From assembly GCF_013184545.1 (NCBI RefSeq), contig NZ_JAAOJA010000002.1, forward strand, positions 186,001-250,000: 64,000 bases of DNA, given 5' to 3'. Of this stretch, positions 9,940 to 21,989 are shown one piece after another. The number at the start of each line of letters is the position of its first letter. Position 1 is the first letter of the stretch. The DNA is from Pseudomonas tumuqii. Its GTDB lineage: Bacteria > Pseudomonadota > Gammaproteobacteria > Pseudomonadales > Pseudomonadaceae. Below the pieces are notes generated by a model that was not told where the DNA came from, made no database searches, and was given only the letters and a program-made list of their open reading frames with translations. Both the position numbers and the translations under genes were made by a program.

Positions 9940-10956
9940 ATGCTGGTGATGCGCCCCGCGCAAATGGCCGACCTGAGTGAAGTGCAGCGTCTCGCCGCGG
10001 ACAGCCCGGTTGGTGTGACTTCGCTGCCGGACGATGCCGATCGGCTGCGCGACAAGATCGCCGCGTCGGATGCCTCGCTGGCCGCCGAGGTGAGCTTCAA
10101 TGGTGAAGAAAGCTACTTCTTCGTCCTCGAAGACAGCGACAGCGGGCACCTGCTCGGCTGTTCCGGGATTGTCGCCTCGGCTGGTTATTCCGAGCCGTTC
10201 TACAGCTTTCGCAACGAAACCTTCGTGCACAACTCCCGTGAGCTGAAGATCCACAACAAGATCCACGTGCTCTCGCTGTGCCACGACCTGACCGGCAACA
10301 GCCTGCTGACCAGTTTCTACGTCGAGCGGCCGTTGGTGGGCAGTGTCTGGTCCGAGCTGAACTCGCGCGCGCGTTTGTTGTTCGTCGCCAACCATCCGGA
10401 GCGCTTCGCCGATGCCGTGGTGGTTGAGATCGTCGGCCACAGCGACGAGCACGGCGATTCGCCGTTCTGGGATGCCGTGGGGCGCAATTTCTTCGACATG
10501 AACTACGCCGAGGCCGAGCGTCTGTGCGGGCTGAAGAGCCGGACCTTTCTGGCCGAGCTGATGCCGCATTACCCGATCTATGTGCCGCTGCTGCCGGATG
10601 CGGCGCAGGAGGCCATGGGCCAGGTGCACCCGCGGGCCCAGGTGACCTTCGACATCCTGATGCGCGAAGGCTTCGAAACCGATCATTACATCGACATCTT
10701 CGACGGCGGGCCGACCCTGCATGCGCGGACCTCGGGGATTCGCTCGATCGCCCAGAGCCGGGTGGTGCCGGTCAGGCTCGGCGAGCCGATCAAGGGTGGG
10801 CGTCCGTATCTGGTGAGCAATGGCCTGCTGCAGGATTTCCGCGCGATTGTCGCGGACCTGGATTGGGTGCCAGGCAAGCCGGTCACCCTCAGTCTCGAAG
10901 CTGCCGAAGCACTCGGCGTCGGCGAGGGCGCCAGCGTGCGTCTGGTTGCGGTTTAA
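9940..10956 (+). CDS. aruF: Arginine/ornithine N-succinyltransferase, alpha subunit
   Basis: 338 residues, AstA family, from ATG 9940 (AAAAGGAGTGACACC upstream). It catalyses the first AST step, succinyl-CoA plus L-arginine to N2-succinylarginine. Family motifs include SREL.IHNKIHVLSLCHDLTGNS, ARLLFVANHPERFAD and HYIDIFDGGPT. It is paralogous to the next gene, aruG; in Pseudomonas the two form a hetero-oligomeric enzyme, whereas many bacteria have a single AstA. Twelve bases separate it from aruG. Confidence 0.96.
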   Translation: MLVMRPAQMADLSEVQRLAADSPVGVTSLPDDADRLRDKIAASDASLAAEVSFNGEESYFFVLEDSDSGHLLGCSGIVASAGYSEPFYSFRNETFVHNSRELKIHNKIHVLSLCHDLTGNSLLTSFYVERPLVGSVWSELNSRARLLFVANHPERFADAVVVEIVGHSDEHGDSPFWDAVGRNFFDMNYAEAERLCGLKSRTFLAELMPHYPIYVPLLPDAAQEAMGQVHPRAQVTFDILMREGFETDHYIDIFDGGPTLHARTSGIRSIAQSRVVPVRLGEPIKGGRPYLVSNGLLQDFRAIVADLDWVPGKPVTLSLEAAEALGVGEGASVRLVAV

Positions 10957-10967
10957 GGAGTTAGCGC

Positions 10968-11984
10968 ATGATCGTTCGTCCCGTTCGCACCGCCGATCTT
11001 CCGGCCCTGATTGATCTGGCGCGCACTACCGGCGCCGGCCTGACCACCCTGCCAGCCAACGAGGAGCGCCTGGCGCACCGCGTCGGCTGGGCGGAGAAGA
11101 CCTTCACCGGCAAGGCCGAGCGTGCCGATGCCGACTACCTGTTCGTGCTGGAAAACGACGCCGGCCAGGTGGTGGGGATCTCCGCCGTGGCCGGTGCGGT
11201 CGGTCTGCGTGAGCCCTGGTACAACTACCGGGTGGGCCTGACCGTCAGCGCCTCGCAGGAACTGAAGATTCACCGGCAGATTCCCACCCTGTTCCTGGCC
11301 AACGACCTGACCGGCAACTCCGAGCTGTGTTCGCTGTTTCTGCGCAGCGATCACCGCACGGGGCTCAATGGCCGCCTGCTGTCCAAGGCGCGCCTGCTGT
11401 TTATCGCCGAGTTCCGCGAGTCGTTCGGCGACAAGGTGATCGCCGAGATGCGTGGCATGTCCGACGAACAGGGCCGTTCGCCGTTCTGGGAAAGCCTGGG
11501 GCGGCACTTCTTCAAGATGGAATTCAGCCAGGCGGACTACCTGACCGGGGTCGGCAACAAGGCCTTCATCGCCGAGTTGATGCCCAAGTTCCCGCTCTAT
11601 ACCTGCTTCCTCTCCGAAGACGCGCGCAACATCATCGGCCGCGTCCACCCGGATACCGAGCCGGCGCTGGCCATGCTCAAGGGCGAAGGCTTCAGTTATC
11701 AGGGCTATGTCGACATCTTCGACGCCGGCCCGGCCATCGAGGCGGAAACCGCGAAAATTCGTGCCGTGCGCGACAGCCAGGCGCTGGTGCTGGCCATAGG
11801 CACACCGGGTGATGACGCCACCACCTTCCTGATCCACAACCGCAAACGCGAAGACTGCCGGATCACCGTCGGCGCCGCACGCCTGGCCGCCGGCACCCTG
11901 GTGGTCGATCCGTTGACCGCCAAGCGTTTGCAGTTGTCGGTCGGCGATCAGGTAAGAGCGGTGTCGCTGTCGGCCCGCGGCTGA
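10968..11984 (+). CDS. aruG: Arginine N-succinyltransferase, beta subunit
   Basis: 338 residues, AstA family, the same length as aruF and alignable along its full length: SQELKIHRQIPTLFLANDLTGNSEL, ARLLFIAEFRESFGD, GYVDIFDAGP. It is the partner subunit of AruF in the first AST step. Start ATG 10968 follows AAGGAGTTAGCGC. It is followed by a 98-bp spacer with a strong hairpin before aruD. Confidence 0.96.
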   Translation: MIVRPVRTADLPALIDLARTTGAGLTTLPANEERLAHRVGWAEKTFTGKAERADADYLFVLENDAGQVVGISAVAGAVGLREPWYNYRVGLTVSASQELKIHRQIPTLFLANDLTGNSELCSLFLRSDHRTGLNGRLLSKARLLFIAEFRESFGDKVIAEMRGMSDEQGRSPFWESLGRHFFKMEFSQADYLTGVGNKAFIAELMPKFPLYTCFLSEDARNIIGRVHPDTEPALAMLKGEGFSYQGYVDIFDAGPAIEAETAKIRAVRDSQALVLAIGTPGDDATTFLIHNRKREDCRITVGAARLAAGTLVVDPLTAKRLQLSVGDQVRAVSLSARG

Positions 11985-12033
11985 ATACCCCCGAGCCGCC
12001 TGGAGACGATCCGGGCCGTTCGATCGAATAGCC

Positions 12034-12054
12034 CACCCGGCGCAACGCCGGGTG
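12034..12054 (+). other. Intra-operon hairpin between aruG and aruD
   Basis: CACCCGGCG and CGCCGGGTG pair perfectly around a CAA loop. No U-run follows (ATGAAATTG), so an mRNA stabiliser or processing site is more likely than a terminator. Confidence 0.5.
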
Positions 12055-12076
12055 ATGAAATTGCTGGGAGTGATAA

Positions 12077-13545
<1,469 letters not shown>

Positions 13546-13546
<1 letters not shown>

Positions 13547-14892
13547 TGTCCGCCTATGAGATGAATTTCGACGGTCTGGTCGGCCCGACCCACAACTACG
13601 GCGGCCTGTCCTACGGCAACGTCGCTTCGCAGAGCAACAGCCAGGCCGCCTCCAGCCCGAAACAAGCCGCCAAGCAGGGCCTGGCGAAGATGAAGGCGCT
13701 GATGGAGATGGGCTTCAAGCAGGGCGTGCTGGCCCCGCAGGAGCGCCCGGATGTCGCGGTGCTGCGCCGCCTCGGCTTCACCGGCAGCGATGCCCAGGTG
13801 ATCGAGCGGGCGGCGAAGGACGCCATGCCCTTGCTGGTTGCCAGCTGCTCGGCCTCGAGCATGTGGACGGCCAACGCCTGCACCGTCAGCCCGAGTGCCG
13901 ATACCTTTGACGGCCGGGTGCACTTCACCGCCGCCAACCTCAATTGCAAGTTCCACCGCTCAATCGAGCATCCGACCACCAGCCGCGTGCTCGGCGCCAT
14001 GTTCGCCAATGAGCGGCACTTCGCTCACCACGCCGCCTTGCCGGCGGTGGCGCAGTTCGGCGACGAGGGCGCGGCCAACCACACGCGTTTCTGCAAGGAC
14101 TACGGCGATGCCGGGGTGGAGTTCTTCGTGTTCGGGCGCAGCGCCTTCGACGGCCGTTACCCGGCGCCGCAACGCTACCCGGCGCGGCAGACCCTGGAAG
14201 CCTCGCAGGCCGTGGTGCGCCTGCATGGGCTGAGCGAGGCCGGGGTGGTCTATGCTCAACAGAACCCGGCGGTGATCGATCAGGGGGTATTCCACAACGA
14301 CGTGATCGCGGTGGGTAACGGCGAAGTGCTGTTCTATCACCAGGATGCCTTCCTCGATACCGACAAGGTGCTGGCCGAGCTGGCGGACAAGCTTGCTCGT
14401 CGTGGCGGTAACCTGCAGGCGGTGTGCGTGCCGCGCGATGCGGTCACGGTGGAGGACGCGGTGAAGTCCTACCTGTTCAACAGCCAGTTGTTGTCGCGCG
14501 CCGCCGGCGGCATGTTGCTGATCGTGCCGGAGGAGTGCCGCAACAACGCCAAGGTGTGGAATTACCTGCAGCAGCTCACCAGCGGCAGCGGGCCGATTCG
14601 CGAGGTCAAGGTGTTCGATCTCAAGCAAAGTATGCAGAACGGTGGCGGTCCGGCCTGCCTGCGCCTGCGCGTGGCGCTCAAGGATAACGAGCTGGCGGCG
14701 GTGAATCCGGGGGTGATCATGACCCCGGAGCTGTATGACACGCTCAACGTCTGGGTCGACAAGCACTACCGCGATCGCCTCAGCGAGAGCGAATTGGCCG
14801 ACCCGCAATTGCTGATCGAATGCCGAACGGCATTGGATGAATTGACCCAGATCCTTAAACTGGGCGCGGTTTATCCTTTCCAACTGAACTGA
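13546..14892 (+). CDS. aruB: N-succinylarginine dihydrolase
   Basis: 448 residues, AstB family. It hydrolyses succinylarginine to succinylornithine, CO2 and ammonia. The N-terminal [15 protein letters not shown], the central [14 protein letters not shown] (catalytic His) and the C-terminal [13 protein letters not shown] (catalytic Cys) are all present in order. It is translationally coupled to aruD by a 1-bp overlap. It is followed after 79 bp by a small conserved gene and then aruE. Confidence 0.97.
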
Positions 14893-14971
14893 GCGGCAAG
14901 CCACCAGCCTCAAGCGCACGCTTGGCGTTCTAAACTTGCTGCTTGTGGCATATAGCGTGGAGCTTTGAATA

Positions 14972-15256
14972 ATGTCCGATGTCCTGCAACTGATCCTCGA
15001 AGATGAAGATGGCACCCAGCTGGAAACGACCTGCACCCGCTTCGCGGTGATGTGGCAGGGCAAGGAAGTCTGGTTTCAACAGGTGGGTAATGGGCAGCTG
15101 ATGATCGGCGTGGACGTGGAGGAGGGTGATAGCGAGTACGCCAATCTGCTGCTGCGCCCGCTGGCTACCAACCTGGTCAGCCTGGAGCTGGAGATGGAGC
15201 CGGCCGAGCCTGGCGACGACGGGCACGTGCACGGCCCCGACTGCAATCACGATTGA
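14972..15256 (+). CDS. Small conserved acidic protein between aruB and aruE
   Basis: 94 residues, strongly acidic, no signal peptide or membrane segment. I do not recognise a named domain. The C-terminus ends in a His/Cys-rich tail ([10 protein letters not shown]) that could bind a metal ion. A gene of similar size occupies this spot in the P. aeruginosa aru cluster, so it is a conserved neighbour of succinylglutamate desuccinylase, which is a zinc enzyme. A link to zinc handling is only a guess. ATG 14972; aruE starts 10 bp after its stop. Confidence 0.85.
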   Translation: MSDVLQLILEDEDGTQLETTCTRFAVMWQGKEVWFQQVGNGQLMIGVDVEEGDSEYANLLLRPLATNLVSLELEMEPAEPGDDGHVHGPDCNHD

Positions 15257-15266
15257 GGTAACTCCT

Positions 15267-16283
15267 ATGCTTGCCCTCGGCAAACTGCTTGAACTGACCC
15301 TGGCCGGCCACGAACCGGCAGCGAAGATCCAGCTGACGCCCGAGGGCGCGCGCTTGCGCTGGCTGGCCGAAGGCGCCCTCGAGGTCACGCCGCCGGTGGC
15401 CAGCGACAACGGCCTGGACCTGCTGCTCTCGGCCGGCATCCACGGCAACGAAACAGCCCCCATCGAATTGCTCGACCGCCTGCTGCGCGGCATTGCCCGT
15501 GGCGAGCTGAAGCCGCGCGCGCGGATCCTCTTCCTGTTCGGCAACCCGCCGGCGATCCGCCGCGGCGAGCGCTATATCGAGCAGGACATCAATCGCCTGT
15601 TCAACGGCCAGCACGAGCAACATGCCGGGGTCGAGGCCATGCGCGCCTGTGATCTCGAGCATCTGGCCGCGACTTTTTTCAGCAAGTCGCAACGCACGCG
15701 CCTGCACTACGACCTGCATACCGCGATCCGTGCGTCGCAAATCGAGCAGTTCGCCCTCTATCCCTGGCAGGAGGGACGGCCGCGCAGCCTGCGCGAGCTG
15801 GCCCGGTTGAATGCCGCGGGGATCGAGGCGGTGCTGCTGCACAACAAGAGCTCGATCACCTTCAGCGCCTACACCTACACCCAGCTGGGGGCAGAGTCGT
15901 TCACCCTGGAGCTGGGCAAGGCGCGTGCCTTCGGCCAGAACCAGCAGGTCAACCTGGATCGGCTCGAGCAGCGTCTGCAGGAGATCATCGAAGGCAACGA
16001 GCCCGAACCCGAGCAGCAAGGGGCCGAACTGGACGGGCTGCAGATGTTCGCCGTGGCGCGGGAAATCATCAAGCACAGCGACACCTTCAAGCTGCACCTG
16101 CCGGCGGATATCGAAAACTTCAGCAAGCTGCCGGTCGGCTACCTGCTGGCCGAGGATCTGGCCGGCACCCGCTGGGTCGTGGAAGAGCCGGATGCGCGGA
16201 TCATCTTCCCCAACCCCAAGGTGAAAAACGGCCTGCGCGCCGCCATCCTCATCGTCCCCGCCGCAGACGTGCAGCTGGCCTGA
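15267..16283 (+). CDS. aruE: Succinylglutamate desuccinylase
   Basis: 338 residues from ATG 15267 (GAGGTAACTCCT upstream). AstE family of the M14-like zinc hydrolases: [11 protein letters not shown] provides the H-x-x-E zinc ligands (about 53-56), and [10 protein letters not shown] the third ligand. It hydrolyses N-succinylglutamate to succinate and glutamate, the last AST step. The operon thus holds all five AST activities (aruC, aruFG, aruD, aruB, aruE). Confidence 0.96.
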   Translation: MLALGKLLELTLAGHEPAAKIQLTPEGARLRWLAEGALEVTPPVASDNGLDLLLSAGIHGNETAPIELLDRLLRGIARGELKPRARILFLFGNPPAIRRGERYIEQDINRLFNGQHEQHAGVEAMRACDLEHLAATFFSKSQRTRLHYDLHTAIRASQIEQFALYPWQEGRPRSLRELARLNAAGIEAVLLHNKSSITFSAYTYTQLGAESFTLELGKARAFGQNQQVNLDRLEQRLQEIIEGNEPEPEQQGAELDGLQMFAVAREIIKHSDTFKLHLPADIENFSKLPVGYLLAEDLAGTRWVVEEPDARIIFPNPKVKNGLRAAILIVPAADVQLA

Positions 16284-16349
16284 TCGGTCCCAGGGGGGGC
16301 GATCTGTAGATCCAATGTTTATGCACAAGCCTCGCTGCGCTCAACCGTC

Positions 16350-16436
16350 GTAGGGTGCGCCGTGCGCACCAGTGTGACGGGGTGCATGATCGGGTTCCGG
16401 ACGATCAATATATTCGGTGCGCGCGGCGCCCCCTAC
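16350..16436. repeat. Inverted repeat (GTAGGGTGCGC type), second copy
   Basis: The 348-bp gap 16284-16631 before ltaE carries GTAGGGTGCGCCGTGCGCACC at 16350 and ends GGTGCGCGCGGCGCCCCCTAC at 16436. This is the same family as 1792-1863. No gene is supported in the gap. Confidence 0.78.
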
Positions 16437-16457
16437 GGTGGATAGCCAATAAATCCT

Positions 16458-16474
16458 CCCGGATTGCATCCGGG
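16458..16474. repeat. Short palindromic intergenic hairpin
   Basis: CCCGGAT-TGC-ATCCGGG is a perfect 7-bp stem with a 3-nt loop, followed by CTAC. The same CCCGGAT arms flank the poly-G tract near 1.6 kb. Confidence 0.65.
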
Positions 16475-16631
16475 CTACAGGACTGCTGCTGTGGCAGCGG
16501 ACTTGTCCGCGAAAGGATCCTGCGCAGCTCCGGGCTGATCTGTCCTGCGTCCTATTCGTCTATCTGTACCTTGTTCCCATGCCTGGGGCGCCTTAGCATC
16601 GGCGTTTTCGCCACCTCAAGGAAAACCGTCC

Positions 16632-17636
<1,005 letters not shown>

Positions 17637-17733
17637 GCCCTTGGGGCGACTGATGGGTTAGCACCCATGCGGCGGTCTCCTCGGATGTCTCGGTTATGCG
17701 GCCCGCTCCGTCCGCGCCGCTTTTCCCGCCGGC

Positions 17734-19167
17734 CTAGCGCAGCATCTGCTCGATGATCCGCTGGTCTTCCAGCAGCTCGCGTTGCCGCGCGTCGATGCGT
17801 GAGGCCAGTTGGAAGTTGTTGGTCGAGCGGCGTTTGGCGAAGTCGAGTTGCTCGATGGCTTGATCGTAGTCGCCGACCAGGGCGAAGAACTCCGCGCGCG
17901 CCTGGTGCAGGCCGATGGTGTTGCCGTTGAGGCCGCGTACTTCGGCGACCTGATACCAGACATCCGGGTCGTTGGCGCGGCTTTTCAGCAGGTCATCGAG
18001 GGCGCGCTCGGCATCCCGGGCGTTGCCCTGCTTCATCAGCAGGTCGATGCGGGCCTGGTTCAGCGGGTAGTTGCTCGGGAAGTCGCGCATGAGTCGCTCG
18101 ATGCGGCTCTGCGCTTCCGGCAGGCGATTGGCGGCGATGTCCAGTTCGACCTGGGCCAGGTTGTAGGTAATGTCGTCGGGTGCCGCCTGCAGCAGCGGTT
18201 GCAGGCTCTCGCGGGCCTGCTGGTGCTGGCCGCTCTTGATCTGCGCCAGGGCCAGGCCGTAGCGGGCAGCTTGCAGTTTGGGGGTTTCCTCGAGCATGGC
18301 GCGAAAGCGCTTGGCCGCCAGGCCTGGTGTGTCTTCGTAGATCAGTTGCACGCGGGCGCGCATCAGCTGATAGCGCACGCTGTCGGTCACGCCGCCGGCC
18401 TTGGCTTGTTCGGCGCGGTTGCGGGTGTCGGCGATGCGCGATTCGGAAACCGGGTGGGTAAGGAGGAATTCCGGTGGCTTGCGGTCGTAGCGATACTGGC
18501 GCATCAGGCGCTCGAACATGCTCGGCATGGCGCGGGGGTCGTAGCCGGCTTTCTCCAGATTGATCAGGCCGATGCGATCGGCCTCCTGCTCGTTCTGCCG
18601 GGAGAAGCGCCGCTGTTCCTGGATGGCCGCCGCCTGGGTCGAGGCAATGGCGGCCATGCCGACGTCGCCGGCACCCGCCGCGGCGGCAACGATCCCGGCG
18701 AGCATGGCGGCCATCATCGGCAGTTGCATGCGCTGCTGGGCTTCCAGGCCGCGGGCAAAGTGGCGTTGCGACAGGTGGGCGAGTTCGTGGGTCATTACCG
18801 AGGCATATTCGGCTTCGGTCTGGGCGTAGAGAAACAGGCCGCCGTTGACCCCGATGATTCCGCCGGGCGCGGCGAAGGCGTTGATTTGCGGGCTGTCGAG
18901 CAGGACGAATTCCAGGCGGCGATCCTGCAACTCGCTGGTTTCGCCCAGGCGATAGACACTGCTCTCGACGAAATCCTTGAGCTGAGGGTCCGACAGCTGG
19001 CTGATCTGGCCACGCAGCAGGCTCAGCCAGGCGCGGCCCAGTTGATGTTCCTGCTGTGGCGAGACAATCGAGGAGCTGGCGTCGCCGAGTGACGGTAGAT
19101 CGCTGGCCAGGCCGGGCTGGGCGGTCAGGCAGGCGAGCGTCAACAGGATGGGGCGCAGAACATTCAT
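17734..19167 (-). CDS. bepA: Periplasmic M48 metalloprotease/chaperone BepA (YfgC-like) with TPR domain
   Basis: 477 residues from ATG 19165-19167; a TTG two codons upstream is less likely. A signal peptide (MNVLRPILLTLACLTAQPGLAS) is followed by the M48 catalytic domain with HELAH (zinc-binding HExxH, about residue 130) and EQEADRIG supplying the third ligand. The C-terminal 200 residues are helical TPR repeats. BepA helps assemble or degrade outer-membrane proteins such as LptD. It is divergent from the TusA-like gene, with about 106 bp between them. Confidence 0.93.
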   Translation of the reverse strand: MNVLRPILLTLACLTAQPGLASDLPSLGDASSSIVSPQQEHQLGRAWLSLLRGQISQLSDPQLKDFVESSVYRLGETSELQDRRLEFVLLDSPQINAFAAPGGIIGVNGGLFLYAQTEAEYASVMTHELAHLSQRHFARGLEAQQRMQLPMMAAMLAGIVAAAAGAGDVGMAAIASTQAAAIQEQRRFSRQNEQEADRIGLINLEKAGYDPRAMPSMFERLMRQYRYDRKPPEFLLTHPVSESRIADTRNRAEQAKAGGVTDSVRYQLMRARVQLIYEDTPGLAAKRFRAMLEETPKLQAARYGLALAQIKSGQHQQARESLQPLLQAAPDDITYNLAQVELDIAANRLPEAQSRIERLMRDFPSNYPLNQARIDLLMKQGNARDAERALDDLLKSRANDPDVWYQVAEVRGLNGNTIGLHQARAEFFALVGDYDQAIEQLDFAKRRSTNNFQLASRIDARQRELLEDQRIIEQMLR

Positions 19168-19273
19168 GCACAAAGCTCTTGGCGAACAAAGTCGCTACTG
19201 TAGCCGGGCAAGCGTTCACCTGGCCAGGGTTGCCCGGTGTTGGGTATCCTTGGCGCTGTTTAGGAGGGCTCGA

Positions 19274-19525
19274 ATGAACGATGTACAGGAGTGGAACGGT
19301 GCCTGCGACGCCGAGCTGGATGCCAGTGGTCTGAATTGCCCGCTGCCGTTGCTCAAGGCCAAGCTGGAGTTGAATCGCCTGGCAAGCGGGGCGGTGCTCA
19401 AGGTCATCGCCACGGATGCCGGCTCGCAGCGCGATTTTCGGGCCTTCGCCAGGCTCGCCGGGCATCGCTTGTTGCGTGAAGAGGAAGAGGCGGGTATTTA
19501 CCGCTATTGGTTGCGTAAGGCCTGA
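19274..19525 (+). CDS. TusA/SirA-like sulfur-carrier protein
   Basis: 83 residues from ATG 19274 (TTAGGAGGGCTCGA upstream). The signature LDASGLNCPLPLLKAKLEL contains the CPxP motif whose Cys carries persulfide sulfur in this family. An equivalent gene stands beside bepA and perM in P. aeruginosa and has been tied to molybdenum-cofactor-dependent nitrate respiration; a similar role here is inferred from position. Followed by the PerM-type permease 40 bp downstream. Confidence 0.92.
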   Translation: MNDVQEWNGACDAELDASGLNCPLPLLKAKLELNRLASGAVLKVIATDAGSQRDFRAFARLAGHRLLREEEEAGIYRYWLRKA

Positions 19526-19565
19526 TACGCGTTCTGCGTGGGCTGTTTCGATCTAGGGAATGTTG

Positions 19566-20633
19566 ATGATTAAGGTGTTGCGCGACTGGATCCACCGCTA
19601 TTTTTCCGATGAGCAAGCGGTGGTCCTGGCGGTGCTGTTGGTGCTCGGCTTTGCCGCCGTTCTGACCCTCGGCGGCATGCTGGCGCCGGTGCTGACCGGG
19701 CTGGTGCTGGCGTTTCTCATGCAGGGGCTGGTCAATGCCCTGGAGCGCTTGCGCCTGCCGCCGATAGTGGCGGTGTCGCTGGTGTTCCTGTTGTTCATGA
19801 GTGCGCTCGGCTTGTTCCTGCTGGTGCTGATGCCGCTGCTCTGGAGCCAGTTGAGCACCCTGTTCAACGAGCTGCCGCGCATGCTTGGGGAGTGGCAGGC
19901 GCTGTTCCTGCTGTTGCCGGAGCGTTACCCGAACCTGATCAGCGACGCCCAGGTGTTGCAGTTGACCGAGGCGATCAGCGGCGAGGCCGGTAAGTTCGGT
20001 CAGTGGGCGCTGTCGTTCTCCCTGTCCAGCCTGCCGCTGCTGGTCAGCATCATGATCTACCTGGTGCTGGTGCCGATCCTGGTGTTTTTCTTCCTCAAGG
20101 ATCGCGAGGTGATCGGCGCCTGGTTTCGCGGCTACCTGCCGCGCGAGCGCACCCTGATCACCCAGGTGGCCCAGGAGATGAACCAGCAGATCGCCAATTA
20201 CATTCGCGGCAAGTTCATCGAGATCATCATCTGCGGCGTGGTCACCTACATCGCCTTCGCCGCGCTGGGGCTCAACTATGCGGCGCTGCTGGCGTTGCTG
20301 GTGGGGCTGTCGGTGGTGGTGCCCTACATCGGCGCGGTGGTGGTGACCGTGCCGGTGGCGCTGATCGGGTTGTTCCAGTGGGGCTTCGGCGATCAGTTCC
20401 TCTACCTGATGGTGGTCTATGGCGTGATCCAGGCGCTGGACGGTAACGTGCTGGTGCCGCTGCTGTTCTCCGAGGCGGTCAACCTGCACCCGGTGGCGAT
20501 CATCTGCGCGGTATTGCTGTTCGGTGGCTTGTGGGGCTTCTGGGGCGTGTTCTTCGCCATTCCCCTGGCCACCCTGTTCAAGGCCGTGCTCAATGCCTGG
20601 CCGCGCAGGGAGCTGGCGTTGCAGGGCGAGTGA
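19566..20633 (+). CDS. AI-2E/PerM family integral membrane transporter
   Basis: 355 residues from ATG 19566, chosen because AGGGA lies 6 bp upstream; the in-frame ATG at 19560 touches that sequence. About eight membrane helices: two near 20-55, one at 65-90, one at 155-180, then a cluster at 210-340. Family members transport small molecules or ions and substrates are often unknown; nothing here shows autoinducer transport. Ends before a bidirectional terminator shared with bcp. Confidence 0.88.
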   Translation: MIKVLRDWIHRYFSDEQAVVLAVLLVLGFAAVLTLGGMLAPVLTGLVLAFLMQGLVNALERLRLPPIVAVSLVFLLFMSALGLFLLVLMPLLWSQLSTLFNELPRMLGEWQALFLLLPERYPNLISDAQVLQLTEAISGEAGKFGQWALSFSLSSLPLLVSIMIYLVLVPILVFFFLKDREVIGAWFRGYLPRERTLITQVAQEMNQQIANYIRGKFIEIIICGVVTYIAFAALGLNYAALLALLVGLSVVVPYIGAVVVTVPVALIGLFQWGFGDQFLYLMVVYGVIQALDGNVLVPLLFSEAVNLHPVAIICAVLLFGGLWGFWGVFFAIPLATLFKAVLNAWPRRELALQGE

Positions 20634-20690
20634 GGGGCAGGCGCCTGGTTGATGGGCGCCGCCGGGTGATGACTGGGTCAGGCCCAAACG

Positions 20691-20731
20691 AAAAAGGCCG
20701 CTTGCGGAAATTCCCGGCAAGCGGCCTTTTT
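20691..20731. terminator. Bidirectional rho-independent terminator
   Basis: AAAGGCCGCTTGC and GCAAGCGGCCTTT form a 13-bp stem with A- and T-runs on either side (AAAAA at 20691, TTTTT to 20731). It can serve both the permease gene and the convergent bcp. Confidence 0.92.
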
Positions 20732-20753
20732 GTCAGTACCGTGAAGGTAACCC

Positions 20754-21227
20754 TTAGCCCTGCTTCAGTGCCTGCGCTGCGGCCAGCACGGTCTCGACAT
20801 GCCCTGGCACCTTCACCCCGCGCCATTCCTGGCGCAGCACGCCGTGCGTGTCGAGCAGGAAGGTGCTGCGGTCGACGCCCAGGTATTCCTTGCCGTAGAG
20901 CTTCTTCAGCTTGATCACGTCGAATAGCTGACAGAGCGCCTCATCCTTGTCCGAGATCAGCTCGAAGGGGAACGCCTGCTTGCACTTGAAGTTCTCGTGG
21001 GACTTGAGGCTGTCCCGCGATACGCCGAATACCAGGGTGTTGGCGGCCTGGAAGGCCGGGTAGTAATCGCGAAAGCCCTGGCCTTCGGTGGTGCAGCCCG
21101 GGGTGCTGTCTTTCGGATAGAAATAGATCACCACCTGCTGGCCGCGCAGGGCCGACAGCTGAACCTGCTGGCCGCTGGTGGCCTGGGCCTGGAAATCGGC
21201 AACCGGGGTGTCGAGTGCTACGGCCAT
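20754..21227 (-). CDS. bcp: Thioredoxin-dependent thiol peroxidase Bcp (peroxiredoxin Q)
   Basis: 157 residues. FYPKDSTPGCTTEGQGFRD carries the peroxidatic Cys (about 46) and the conserved Pro/Thr. It reduces hydroperoxides using thioredoxin. It lies 10 bp downstream of gcvR on the same strand, so the two are probably co-transcribed. The convergent terminator stands beyond its stop. Confidence 0.95.
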   Translation of the reverse strand: MAVALDTPVADFQAQATSGQQVQLSALRGQQVVIYFYPKDSTPGCTTEGQGFRDYYPAFQAANTLVFGVSRDSLKSHENFKCKQAFPFELISDKDEALCQLFDVIKLKKLYGKEYLGVDRSTFLLDTHGVLRQEWRGVKVPGHVETVLAAAQALKQG

Positions 21228-21237
21228 GGGCGGTTCC

Positions 21238-21795
21238 TTATGGATTCTGTGGGCGCCAGGGTTCGATCAGGGCATCGAGGTTCAGGGCATCGGAGAAGTC
21301 GAGGAACTGATCGCGCAGCCAGCTGATCTGCGTGCCAGCCGGCAGCGTTACGGTGAGGGTCGCATTGAGCATGGTGCCGCCGGTCTGCGGAGCCTGGTAG
21401 GTATCGCAGGTCAGGCTTTCCAGTTCGACGTTGTGGTCGATGAAGAACTGACACAGCTCATTGAGGATGTCCGGACGGTAAGCCGAGCTGACGTAGGCCA
21501 CGTACGGCAGGGCCTGGGGGCGATTCTCCGCCGCCGCACTGCGCGTCACGTTGACCGTAAAGCCGTGCTTCTTGGCCAGGGCCGGCAGGCTCGACTCCAG
21601 GCGCGCCAAGGCGTCCCAGCTGCCGGAGACCTGCAGCACCAGGGCGCTGAACTCGCCATGACGGCTCAGGCGGGTACTGATGACGGCGCAGCGATTTTCA
21701 TTGCTGGTGCGGCACAGCACATTGGTCAGCTCCATGGCGTTGGGGCCGAGTGCGCTGATGACGAGGAATTGTTCGCGAACTTGGGGGGTGGACAT
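21238..21795 (-). CDS. gcvR: GcvR-like ACT-domain regulator (glycine cleavage system repressor family)
   Basis: 185 residues with two tandem ACT domains (about 7-85 and 95-175), seen in REQFLVISALGPNAMELTNVL and LPYVAYVSSAYRPDILNEL. In enterobacteria GcvR antagonises GcvA at the gcv promoter; in Pseudomonas this gene is a conserved neighbour of bcp and dapA. There is no DNA-binding domain, so it must act through a partner protein. Divergent from dapA. Confidence 0.88.
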   Translation of the reverse strand: MSTPQVREQFLVISALGPNAMELTNVLCRTSNENRCAVISTRLSRHGEFSALVLQVSGSWDALARLESSLPALAKKHGFTVNVTRSAAAENRPQALPYVAYVSSAYRPDILNELCQFFIDHNVELESLTCDTYQAPQTGGTMLNATLTVTLPAGTQISWLRDQFLDFSDALNLDALIEPWRPQNP

Positions 21796-21960
21796 GCAGC
21801 ATTCCTAGAGCGATGAACGCTCGGCCCACAATGAGTACCGAGCAAAGCCGGAAGGGTAGCGAAAAGCGTCGCTCAGGGGAATGCTCGTCAATGGATGAGT
21901 GAAAGGAATGCCGGGTCGCTCGCACAGTCACTGCGCTTGCCGATCGGCCTTTTCCTTCGC

Positions 21961-21989
21961 TTGTACAAGGTGGGTGGCGCCAGTACCAT
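21961..21989 (+). promoter_or_regulatory. Probable dapA promoter, upstream of the group II intron
   Basis: TTGTAC (21961-21966), a 17-bp spacer, and TACCAT (21984-21989) make a good sigma70 promoter. Transcription would begin near 21996, a few bases before the intron 5' end. The 204-bp gap 21796-21999 otherwise holds only the gcvR/dapA divergent upstream region. Confidence 0.65.

Noticed and set aside
19566..20633. Calling the PerM-type permease an autoinducer-2 exporter
   Set aside because: The family name AI-2E rests on one disputed function; sequence and neighbours give no sign of autoinducer-2 metabolism.
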